DNA of 64,000 nt from Streptomyces paradoxus (GTDB lineage Bacteria > Actinomycetota > Actinomycetes > Streptomycetales > Streptomycetaceae), in NCBI RefSeq assembly GCF_014202475.1, contig NZ_JACHGV010000010.1:248001-312000 (forward strand). Direction: 5' to 3'. The notes beneath the pieces are model-generated. The model ran no database searches, had not been told where the DNA came from, and saw nothing but the letters and a program-made list of their open reading frames with translations. Shown piece by piece: positions 34,644-42,624 of this stretch (positions within the stretch are counted from its first letter, which is position 1; the number at the start of each line of letters is the position of its first letter). The position numbers were made by a program, and so were the translations under genes.

Positions 34644-36335
34644 ATGACGCCGAACGCCGCCTCCGCCTCCTCCGGACCGAGCCGGAGAAGCTTCCTCGCC
34701 TCCACGGCGGTCGCCACCGCGGCCGTGGCGGGCGGGATGCCACTGCTCGCCGCGTGCGGCGGGTCGGAGGGTGGTTCGCGGGACGGCACCACGTCGGGCA
34801 AGGACGCGAAGAAGATCCTGCCGGCGTATGTGGCGAGCAACGTGGTGAAGCCGGACATCCCTGCCAAGAACGGCTCGGCCATGGGCTTCACCAGCAAGCT
34901 GGACCTCTCCACCCTCAAGACCTCGGTCACGAAGAAGCTCGGCAAGGGCGGCAAGGTCACCGTCATGGCGCCGTTCTGGGGTTCGCCGCCGAAGCAGAAC
35001 AACGCCTACTACACGGCGATGAACGACCTGATCGGCGTCGACGTCGTCTGGCAGAACCAGGACGGCAACACCTATGACCAGAAGCTCGGCGCGGTCCTCG
35101 CCTCCAGCGACGTCCCGGACGTGGTGGTCGTCCCCGGCTGGAACATGGGCGGCAAGATACCCAGCGCCATCATCAGCAAGTTCGCCGACCTCGGCCCCTA
35201 CCTGTCCGGGGACAAGGTCAAGGAGTATCCGAACCTCGCGGCGATCCCGACCGACGCCTGGCAGCGTTCCATCTTCGGCGGCAAGCTGCGCGGCCTGCCC
35301 ATGCCGGCGCCGTCCGCCCCCTCCATGGTGCCTCTGTACCGGCAGGACATCTTCGAGAAGGAGGGCTACGAGGTCCCGAAGTCCTGCGACGAGTTCATGG
35401 CCCTGGCCAAGGAGATCACCAACGCCAAGGCCAAGCGGTGGGCCTGCCTGGACATGAAGTGGACCGCCTTCCAGGCTTTCGGTGTGCTCTCGGGATCCGA
35501 GAAGCCGCTCGGCTGGAACCTCGTCGACGGCAAGCTCGTCAACCGCATCGAGACCGAAGAGTTCCTCGAGGCGCTGGAGTGGTCCCGGAAGCTCTTCGCC
35601 GCCGGGGTCGTCCACCCCGACTCCAAGATGGGCAAGAACGCACCCGACCCGGGTCCCAAGTTCGCGGCGGGCGAGTTCCTGATCTACCCCAACAACATCT
35701 CCCAGTGGTGGGGCCGCACCGCTGAACAGGCCACTCAGAACCCGGACTTCAAGATCTGGGGCATGGACGTCTGGGGCCACGACGGCGGCGACCCCATCCT
35801 GTGGGCCGACCAGCCCGCCGGCATCTTCGCCTTCGTCAGCAAGAAGGCCTCCGAGTCGGTCATCCGCGACGTGCTGGCCGTCGCCAATGTCACCGCGGCG
35901 CCGTACGGCACCAAGGAGTACATGATGACCAACTACGGCGTCGAAGGCACCCACTACACCGTCAAGGACGGCGTCCCCGTCAAGTCCGACAAGGGCAACA
36001 TCGAGGTGATGAACGCCTACGTCATGGTCGCGAGCCCCGCCGCGACCCTCGCGCACCCCGACTTCCCCGAGGTCGCCAAGGGCCAGGTCGAGTGGCAGCA
36101 GCGCATGGGCGCCTTCGCCAAGAAGTCCTCCTTCTGGGGCATGCAGATCACCGAGCCCGCCCGGTACACCAACCTCTCGAACGACGTCGAGCAGCTCGAG
36201 GACGACATCGTCCGCGGCCGGAAGAAGATCAGCGACATGCAGCAGTTCGTATCCGACTGGAAGAGCAAGGGCGGCGACAAGCTGCGCGACTGGTACCAGA
36301 AGCTTCTCGACGAGAACGGCTCGGCGGCGAGCTGA
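34644..36335 (+). CDS. Sugar ABC transporter substrate-binding lipoprotein
   Basis: 563-residue extracellular solute-binding protein (LplA-like, family 1, large type). The N-terminus has twin Arg (PSRRSFLAS) and a lipobox ending LAAC, with the lipid Cys near residue 39. The mature domain contains WGSPPKQNNAYYTAMNDLIGVDVVWQNQDG, WGMDVWGHDGGDPILW and a Tyr/Trp-rich lining typical of oligosaccharide binders; the size fits oligomeric rather than monomeric sugar. First gene of the operon running through GH12; the context points to xyloglucan oligosaccharides. Confidence 0.88.
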   Translation: MTPNAASASSGPSRRSFLASTAVATAAVAGGMPLLAACGGSEGGSRDGTTSGKDAKKILPAYVASNVVKPDIPAKNGSAMGFTSKLDLSTLKTSVTKKLGKGGKVTVMAPFWGSPPKQNNAYYTAMNDLIGVDVVWQNQDGNTYDQKLGAVLASSDVPDVVVVPGWNMGGKIPSAIISKFADLGPYLSGDKVKEYPNLAAIPTDAWQRSIFGGKLRGLPMPAPSAPSMVPLYRQDIFEKEGYEVPKSCDEFMALAKEITNAKAKRWACLDMKWTAFQAFGVLSGSEKPLGWNLVDGKLVNRIETEEFLEALEWSRKLFAAGVVHPDSKMGKNAPDPGPKFAAGEFLIYPNNISQWWGRTAEQATQNPDFKIWGMDVWGHDGGDPILWADQPAGIFAFVSKKASESVIRDVLAVANVTAAPYGTKEYMMTNYGVEGTHYTVKDGVPVKSDKGNIEVMNAYVMVASPAATLAHPDFPEVAKGQVEWQQRMGAFAKKSSFWGMQITEPARYTNLSNDVEQLEDDIVRGRKKISDMQQFVSDWKSKGGDKLRDWYQKLLDENGSAAS

Positions 36336-36362
36336 CCAGGCTCTGAGGCAAGGAGAACTGCC

Positions 36363-37397
36363 GTGTCCCACAGCACGGTGCCTCGGAGCAGCACCGAGGC
36401 CGGAACGCTCGAGAAGGTCCCGGTGGCGTCCGGTGACACCACCGGTTTCCGGGAGAAGCCACCTGCGGGCAAGCTGAGCCTCCGCCACAGGTTCCGACGC
36501 GATCGCGTCCTGGTGCTCATGACGCTGCCGGCCGTCCTGCTGGTGCTGGTCTTCAACTACCTGCCCATCCTCGGCAATGTCGTCGCCTTCCAGGACTACG
36601 ACCCCTACATCAGCGACAACGGCATCGTCTCCATCCTGAACAGCCCCTTCGTGGGCGTGGAGAACTTCCAGCGGATCTTCGAGGACTCGGCTTTCTGGAA
36701 CGCCGTCGAGAACACGCTGGTGCTGTTCTTCGTCCAGCTCCTGCTGTTCTTCCCGATCCCGATCCTGCTCGCTCTGCTCATCAACAGCGTGGTCCGGCCC
36801 CGCGTACGGGCCGTCGCGCAGGCGGTGCTCTACCTGCCGCACTTCTTCTCGTGGGTGCTGGTCATCGCCGTCTTCCAGCAGATGTTCGGCGGCGCGGGAA
36901 TGCTCTCCCAGCTGCTGCGCCAGAACGGGTACGACGGCATCGACATCATGACCAACCCGGACACCTTCCCCTTCCTGCTCACCGCGGAGAGCGTGTGGAA
37001 GGACGCCGGGTGGGGGATCATCGTCTTCCTCGCCGCCCTGGCGTCGGTCAGCCCGGACCTGTACGAGGCCGCCGCGATGGACGGTGCGGGACGCTGGCGC
37101 CGCATGTGGCACGTCACCCTCCCCGCCCTGCGGCCGGTCATCGCGCTCCTGCTCGTGCTGCGCGTCGGCGACGCCCTGACCGTCGGGTTCGAACAGATCC
37201 TGCTGCAACGCGACGCCGTCGGACCGGGTGCGGGAGAGGTCCTCGACACCTTCGTGTGGTGGAACGGTGTGCGCAACCAGGACTTCAGCTACGCGGCCGC
37301 CGCCGGTCTCATCAAGGGCGTGGTCAGCATCGGCCTGGTCCTGGCCGCGAACAAGGTGGCCCATCTCATGGGCGAGCAGGGGGTGTACAAGAAGTGA
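36363..37397 (+). CDS. Sugar ABC transporter permease (LplB-like)
   Basis: 344-residue permease with an N-terminal cytoplasmic tail of about 45 residues and six helices. The EAA loop reads YEAAAMDGAGRWRRMWHVTLPALRP and the family motif VAFQDYDPY follows helix 1. GTG start 27 bases after the binding protein. The stop overlaps the next permease (GTGA), so they are translationally coupled. No ATPase gene is nearby. Confidence 0.9.
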   Translation: MSHSTVPRSSTEAGTLEKVPVASGDTTGFREKPPAGKLSLRHRFRRDRVLVLMTLPAVLLVLVFNYLPILGNVVAFQDYDPYISDNGIVSILNSPFVGVENFQRIFEDSAFWNAVENTLVLFFVQLLLFFPIPILLALLINSVVRPRVRAVAQAVLYLPHFFSWVLVIAVFQQMFGGAGMLSQLLRQNGYDGIDIMTNPDTFPFLLTAESVWKDAGWGIIVFLAALASVSPDLYEAAAMDGAGRWRRMWHVTLPALRPVIALLLVLRVGDALTVGFEQILLQRDAVGPGAGEVLDTFVWWNGVRNQDFSYAAAAGLIKGVVSIGLVLAANKVAHLMGEQGVYKK

Positions 37398-38329
37398 CCG
37401 CCGTCATCGAGAAACCGGCGAACAAGCCGCGCCCGTGGACCGCGCCGCCCCGCCCCGCGTGGGAGGAGGAGCCTTCCAAGGCCGGCCTCGCGGGCAAGGG
37501 CATCGCCCTGTCGTTCGCCTGCCTGGCGATCCTCTTCCCGCTGTGGATCGTGATCGTCACCAGCCTGTCCTCGCGGAAGACCATCGACGAGGCGGGGGGC
37601 CTGGTGCTGGTGCCCAAGGGCATCACGTTCATCGCGTACCAGGAACTGCTCAGCGGCGGCCAGGTCACCCGCGCCGCGATCATCAGCATCCTCGTCACCC
37701 TGGTCGGCACGCTGTTCTCCATGGCGGTGTCCGTGCTGTGCGCCTACGGCCTCTCCCGTAGCGGATCCCTCGGCCACCGCTGGATCCTGATGACGCTGCT
37801 GGCGACCATGTTCTTCAGCGCCGGCCTCATTCCCACGTACCTGCTCGTGCAGTCCCTCGGCCTGATGGACAGCTATCTCGCGCTGATCCTGCCGAGCGCG
37901 ATCAGCGTCTTCAACATCCTGGTGCTGCGTGGCTTCTTCATGGGGATCTCACAGGAACTCATCGACAGCGCACGCATCGACGGTGCCGGAGACTTCCGCA
38001 TCCTCCAGCAGATCGTCATGCCGCTGTCGCGGGCCGTCCTCGCGGTGATCACACTGTTCTACGCCGTCGGGTACTGGAGTGCCTGGTTCAACGCGTCGCT
38101 CTACCTGAACGACCAGGACATGATGCCGTTGCAGAACGTCATGATCCAGCTCGTGCAGAAGCAGGAAGCGCCGGTCGGCCTGGGCCAGGCCATCAAGACC
38201 GGTCAGTTGTCGGGGCTGGCGGTGCAGATGGCGGTCATGGTGATGGCCCTCTTGCCGGTTGCCGTGCTGTCGCCCTTCGTCCAGAGGCACTTCAAGAAGG
38301 GCATGCTCACCGGGGCCGTCAAGGGCTGA
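37394..38329 (+). CDS. Sugar ABC transporter permease (YtcP/LplC-like)
   Basis: 311-residue second permease, six helices, with EAA loop IDSARIDGAGDFRILQQIVMPLSRAV and the characteristic YWSAWFNASLYL segment near helix 5. Starts at GTG 37394 within the stop of the first permease. After it the operon has a 132-base gap holding an intergenic repeat, then GH74. A shared multi-sugar ATPase such as MsiK, encoded elsewhere, would be required to energise import. Confidence 0.9.
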   Translation: MTAVIEKPANKPRPWTAPPRPAWEEEPSKAGLAGKGIALSFACLAILFPLWIVIVTSLSSRKTIDEAGGLVLVPKGITFIAYQELLSGGQVTRAAIISILVTLVGTLFSMAVSVLCAYGLSRSGSLGHRWILMTLLATMFFSAGLIPTYLLVQSLGLMDSYLALILPSAISVFNILVLRGFFMGISQELIDSARIDGAGDFRILQQIVMPLSRAVLAVITLFYAVGYWSAWFNASLYLNDQDMMPLQNVMIQLVQKQEAPVGLGQAIKTGQLSGLAVQMAVMVMALLPVAVLSPFVQRHFKKGMLTGAVKG

Positions 38330-38374
38330 CGCCCTTTCCCGAGGTCTCGCCGCAGGGCTGCCGGTCATGTGTCG

Positions 38375-38425
38375 TTCGCGGCTAGTCGTGGTTGCTCGCG
38401 CAGTTCCCCGCGCCCCTGAGGGCAC
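38375..38425 (-). repeat. Streptomyces intergenic repeat, copy A
   Basis: On the minus strand it contains GGGGCGCGGGGAACTGCGCG (38397-38416), identical over 20 bases to copy C at 57307, followed by a related AGCAACCACGACTAGCC segment. Located inside the sugar operon between importer and GH74. Confidence 0.65.
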
Positions 38426-38461
38426 CCACTTCCCCCCTCTTGGCAAGAACCGAGGTATCTC

Positions 38462-40657
38462 ATGAGCACGTTTCACCTCAGCAGACGTTCCGTGCTGGCC
38501 GGGACCGCGGTCGCCGCCGCAGCCGTCTCCCTGCCGCTGACCCAGGGGCGCGCACAAGCCGCCGCCCCTGCGAAGAGCGGGTACCGCTGGCGCAACGCCG
38601 TCCAGGGCGGCACGGGATTCATCACCGGGGTGCTGTTCCACCCCTCCGCCAAGGGGCTCGCCTACCTCCGCACCGACATCGGCGGTGCCTACCGCTGGGA
38701 CGACCGGAGGGACCGGTGGCTCCCGCTGACCGACCACATCGGCTGGGACGACTGGAACCTGCTCGGTGTGGAGGCCATGGCCGTCGACCCGGCGCATCCG
38801 GACCGGGTCTACCTCGCCCTGGGCACGTACGCGCAGTCCTGGGCCGGCAACGGGGCCGTGCTGCGTTCGGAGGACCGCGGCGCGACCTGGCAGCGCACCG
38901 ACCTCACCGTGAAGCTCGGGGCCAACGAGGACGGGCGCGGCTGCGGCGAGCGGCTGCTGGTGGATCCCCGGGACAGCGACACCCTGTGGCTCGGCACCCG
39001 GCGCGACGGGCTGCTCAGATCCACCGACCGGGGCGCCAGTTGGCAGGCCGTGAGTTTCCCGGCCGAGCCGAGCGCCACCGGCCAGGGCATCACGCTCCTG
39101 GTCGCCGCCGGCCGCAGCGTCTACGCCGGCTGGGGCGACTCCGACGGCACCTCCGCGAACCTCTACCGCACCACTGACGGCGCCACCTGGGAGGCCGTCC
39201 CGGGGCAGCCCGCCGGCACTGCCGCCAAGGTTCCGATCCGGGCCGCGTACGACCGGCACACCCGCGAGCTGTACGTGACGTACGCCAACGCCCCCGGCCC
39301 GAACGGGCAGTCCGACGGCAGCGTGCACAAGCTGCGGACGCCGAACGGGAAGTGGACCGAGGTCACCCCGGTGAAGCCGGGCGGCACGACGGCCGACGGC
39401 TCCGCCGACTCCTTCGGCTACGGCGGTGTCGCCGTCGACGCCCGCCGGCCCGGCACGCTCGTCGTCTCGACGAACAACCGCTGGGCCGACATCGACACCG
39501 TCTTCCGCTCCACCGACGGCGGCCGCACCTGGACGTCCCTGAAGGACAAGGCCGTTCTTGACGTGTCCGAGACGCCGTACCTCAACTGGGGCGGCGACAA
39601 GCCGAAGTTCGGCTGGTGGATCCAGGCCGTCGGGCTCGACCCGTACGACTCCCGGCACGTGGTCTACGGCACCGGCGCGACCCTCTACGGCACTCGCGAC
39701 CTCCAGCACTGGGCCCCGCAGATCCGCGGTGTGGAGGAGGCGTCCGTCCGCCAGCTGGTCTCGCCCCCGACCGGTCAGGCGCACCTGCTCAGTGGCTCCG
39801 GGGACATCGGCGTGATGTACCACGAGCGGCTCACCTCGTCGCCGTCGCGGGGCATGGCGTCGAACCCGGTGTTCGGCACGGCGACGGGCCTGTCGCTGGC
39901 CGCCGCCAAGCCGTCGTACGTGGTCCGGTCCGGCTGGGGGGACAACGGCAACGGCGCCTTCTCGAACGACGGCGGCAAGACCTGGGCCCCCTTCAAGACC
40001 CAGCCGGACGTCGCCAAGTCCGCGCCGGGCCCGATCGCCACCAATGCCGACGGCAGCGTGCTGCTGTGGTCCTTCGGCACGGCCTACCCCGGCCACCGCT
40101 CGGCGGACAACGGCGCCGGCTGGTCCGAGGTCACCTCCTTCCCGAAGGGCGCCACACCGGTCGCGGACCCCGTCGACCCGGCCCGCTTCTACGCCTTCGA
40201 CACCACCACCGGCACGCTGTTCGCCAGCACCGACAGCGGCCGGACCTTCACCGCGAGGGCCACCGGCCTCAACTCGGGGGACAGCGAGTTCCAGCTCGTC
40301 GCCGCCCCGTGCCGCTCCGGCGACCTCTGGCTGAGCCTGAAGTGGAACGGGCTGTACCGCTCGACCGACGGCGGCGCGACCTTCACCAAGGTGAGCAGCT
40401 GCTGGGCCTCGTACACGCTCGGATTCGGCAAGGCGGCCGAGGGTGCCTCCTACCCGGCGATCTACCTGGTCGGCTCCACGGACGCCGTCACGGGCGTCTA
40501 CCGCTCCGACGACGAAGCCGGGACCTGGACGCGGATCAACGACGACCGGCACCAGTGGGGCTGGATCGGCGCCGCCGTCACCGGCGACCCGCGGATCCAC
40601 GGACGGGTCTACATCGCCACCAACGGCCGCGGCGTGCAGTACGGGGAGCCCGTCTGA
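38462..40657 (+). CDS. GH74 endo-xyloglucanase, exported
   Basis: Secreted endo-acting xyloglucan hydrolase of 731 residues. A Tat-type signal (LSRRSVLAGTAVAAAAVSLP, cleavage near residue 35) precedes two seven-bladed propellers built from repeated DGGxTW sequences (for example STDGGRTWTSL, NDGGKTWAPF, STDGGATFTKV). Catalytic Asp candidates are D72 in LRTDIGGAYRW and D448 in GSGDIGVMYH, both standard GH74 positions. Unlike many Streptomyces GH74 enzymes it has no cellulose-binding module, so it may act on soluble or short chains. Its stop shares one base with the GH42 start. This gene is the main reason to read the locus as xyloglucan-specific. Confidence 0.9.
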   Translation: MSTFHLSRRSVLAGTAVAAAAVSLPLTQGRAQAAAPAKSGYRWRNAVQGGTGFITGVLFHPSAKGLAYLRTDIGGAYRWDDRRDRWLPLTDHIGWDDWNLLGVEAMAVDPAHPDRVYLALGTYAQSWAGNGAVLRSEDRGATWQRTDLTVKLGANEDGRGCGERLLVDPRDSDTLWLGTRRDGLLRSTDRGASWQAVSFPAEPSATGQGITLLVAAGRSVYAGWGDSDGTSANLYRTTDGATWEAVPGQPAGTAAKVPIRAAYDRHTRELYVTYANAPGPNGQSDGSVHKLRTPNGKWTEVTPVKPGGTTADGSADSFGYGGVAVDARRPGTLVVSTNNRWADIDTVFRSTDGGRTWTSLKDKAVLDVSETPYLNWGGDKPKFGWWIQAVGLDPYDSRHVVYGTGATLYGTRDLQHWAPQIRGVEEASVRQLVSPPTGQAHLLSGSGDIGVMYHERLTSSPSRGMASNPVFGTATGLSLAAAKPSYVVRSGWGDNGNGAFSNDGGKTWAPFKTQPDVAKSAPGPIATNADGSVLLWSFGTAYPGHRSADNGAGWSEVTSFPKGATPVADPVDPARFYAFDTTTGTLFASTDSGRTFTARATGLNSGDSEFQLVAAPCRSGDLWLSLKWNGLYRSTDGGATFTKVSSCWASYTLGFGKAAEGASYPAIYLVGSTDAVTGVYRSDDEAGTWTRINDDRHQWGWIGAAVTGDPRIHGRVYIATNGRGVQYGEPV

Positions 40658-42624
40658 TGCCCGACCTGAGTGAGGTGACCAGGGGGCGGTTGCTCTTCGG
40701 AGGCGACTACAACCCCGAGCAGTGGCCCGAGGCAACCTGGCACGAGGACGTGCGGCTGATGAAGGCCGCCCGCGTCAACTCGGTCACGCTCGGTGTCTTC
40801 TCCTGGTCGATGCTCGAACCGGAGCCGGGGGCCAGGGAGTTCGGCCGCCTGGACACGCTGATGGACCTGATGCACGAGAACGGCATCGGGGTCGTCCTCG
40901 CCACGCCCACCTCCTCGCCTCCGCCCTGGATGGGCCGGCTGCACCCCGACACCCTGCCCGTCACCGAGGACGGCCGCACCGAGTGGTGGGGCGGCCGGCA
41001 GCACTTCTCGCACTCCAGCGCCACCTACCGGCGCTACGCCGCTGCCATCACCGAGGACCTGGCCGCCCGCTACGGCGGCCATCCGGCCCTGACGATGTGG
41101 CACATCAACAACGAGTACTGCACCTACGACTACGGCGACGAGGCAGCGGCCGCCTTCCGCCGCTGGCTGCGCGAGAGGTACCGCACGCTCGATGCCCTCA
41201 ACGAGGCCTGGGGCACCGCCTTCTGGAGCCAGGGCTACGACACCTGGGACGGCATCCTGCCGCCCCGCCTGCCGCACTACCTGCGCAACCCCGGCCAGGT
41301 CCTGGACTTCCGCCGTTTCACCTCCGACATGCTCCTGGAGTGTTACACCGCCGAGCGGGACATCGTCCGGCGGCACACCCCGCACCTGCCGGTCACCAGC
41401 AACTTCATGCCCCTGTGGTTCGGGCAGGACGCCTGGCGCTGGGCCGAGGAGGAGGACGTCGTCTCCGTCGACCTCTACCCCGACCCGCGCGACCCCCTCG
41501 GCGCCCAGCACGGCGCCCTGGTCCAGGACATGACCCGCTCCCAGGCGCGCGGGCCCTGGATGCTGATGGAGCAGGCGGCCGGGCCGGTCAACTGGCGGGG
41601 TGTGAACCACCCCAAGCCGCGCGGCCTCAACCGGCTGTGGTCCCTCCAGGCCGTGGCCCGGGGCGCCGACGCCGTCTGCTACTTCCAGTGGCGCCAGTCC
41701 CGGCAGGGAGCGGAGAAGTTCCACTCCGGCATGGTCAGCCACGCGGGGGAGGAGGGCCGCACGTACCAGGAGGTCAAGCGGCTCGGGGCCGACCTGGAGC
41801 GGATCGCGCCCGAGGTGACCGGCCGGCACCTCAGCGCGGACGTCGCCGTCCTGCACGACTGGCACGCCTGGTGGGCCGGTGCCCAGGACGGCCGGCTGTC
41901 CGGCCGGGTGGAGTACCCGGACGTCCTGCGCGCCTGGCACCGGGCCCTGTGGCAGGCGCACCTCACCACCGACTTCGCCCACCCCGAGCACGACCTGACG
42001 CCGTACGCGCTGGTCGTCGTGCCACAGCTGTACGCGCTCACCGACGCGGCGATCGACAACCTCCTCGCCTACGTGCGGCAGGGCGGCACCCTCGTCTGCG
42101 GGTTCCAGACCGGCGTCGCCGACGAGGACGACCGGGTCCGCCCCGGCGGCATGGACGCCCGGCTGCGCCAGCTGTTCGGCATCCGCACGCTGCACGAGTG
42201 GTGGCCCCTGGACGAGGGGGAGAGCGTCGCCTGCGAGGGCTTCGGCGGCACGCTGTGGTCCGAGGAACTGGAGGGAGACGGCACCGCCGAGGAGACCGTC
42301 CCCTACAAGGGCGGCGAACTCGACGGACTGCCCGCCGTCCTGCGCAAGGGCCGGGCCTGGTACGTCTCCACGCTCCCCGAGCCGGAGGCGCTGCGCGGCA
42401 TGCTCGCCTCGATCGCCGACGGCGTGGGCGTCCGGCCGGTGCTCGACGGGCTCCCCGAGCAGGTCGAGGCCGTACGCCGGGGCGAGGTGCTGTTCGTGCT
42501 CAACCACGGCCCCGAGCCGGTGACCGTGGACGTTCCCGGCACCCACCGCGACCTGCTGACCGGTGCGGACGTCACCGACCGGGTCACCCTCGACCGCCAC
42601 GGGGCGGCGGTGCTCCGGCCATGA
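40657..42624 (+). CDS. GH42 beta-galactosidase
   Basis: Cytoplasmic beta-galactosidase of 655 residues. The opening GGDYNPEQWPEATWHEDVRLM is diagnostic for GH42; the acid/base is E153 in HINNEY and the nucleophile E305 in LMEQAAGPVNW. The trimerisation domain (about 385-590) and the C-terminal small beta domain are complete. One-base overlap with GH74 and four-base overlap with GH95 show tight coupling. In this locus it would remove side-chain galactose after fucose has been released. Confidence 0.92.
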   Translation: MPDLSEVTRGRLLFGGDYNPEQWPEATWHEDVRLMKAARVNSVTLGVFSWSMLEPEPGAREFGRLDTLMDLMHENGIGVVLATPTSSPPPWMGRLHPDTLPVTEDGRTEWWGGRQHFSHSSATYRRYAAAITEDLAARYGGHPALTMWHINNEYCTYDYGDEAAAAFRRWLRERYRTLDALNEAWGTAFWSQGYDTWDGILPPRLPHYLRNPGQVLDFRRFTSDMLLECYTAERDIVRRHTPHLPVTSNFMPLWFGQDAWRWAEEEDVVSVDLYPDPRDPLGAQHGALVQDMTRSQARGPWMLMEQAAGPVNWRGVNHPKPRGLNRLWSLQAVARGADAVCYFQWRQSRQGAEKFHSGMVSHAGEEGRTYQEVKRLGADLERIAPEVTGRHLSADVAVLHDWHAWWAGAQDGRLSGRVEYPDVLRAWHRALWQAHLTTDFAHPEHDLTPYALVVVPQLYALTDAAIDNLLAYVRQGGTLVCGFQTGVADEDDRVRPGGMDARLRQLFGIRTLHEWWPLDEGESVACEGFGGTLWSEELEGDGTAEETVPYKGGELDGLPAVLRKGRAWYVSTLPEPEALRGMLASIADGVGVRPVLDGLPEQVEAVRRGEVLFVLNHGPEPVTVDVPGTHRDLLTGADVTDRVTLDRHGAAVLRP

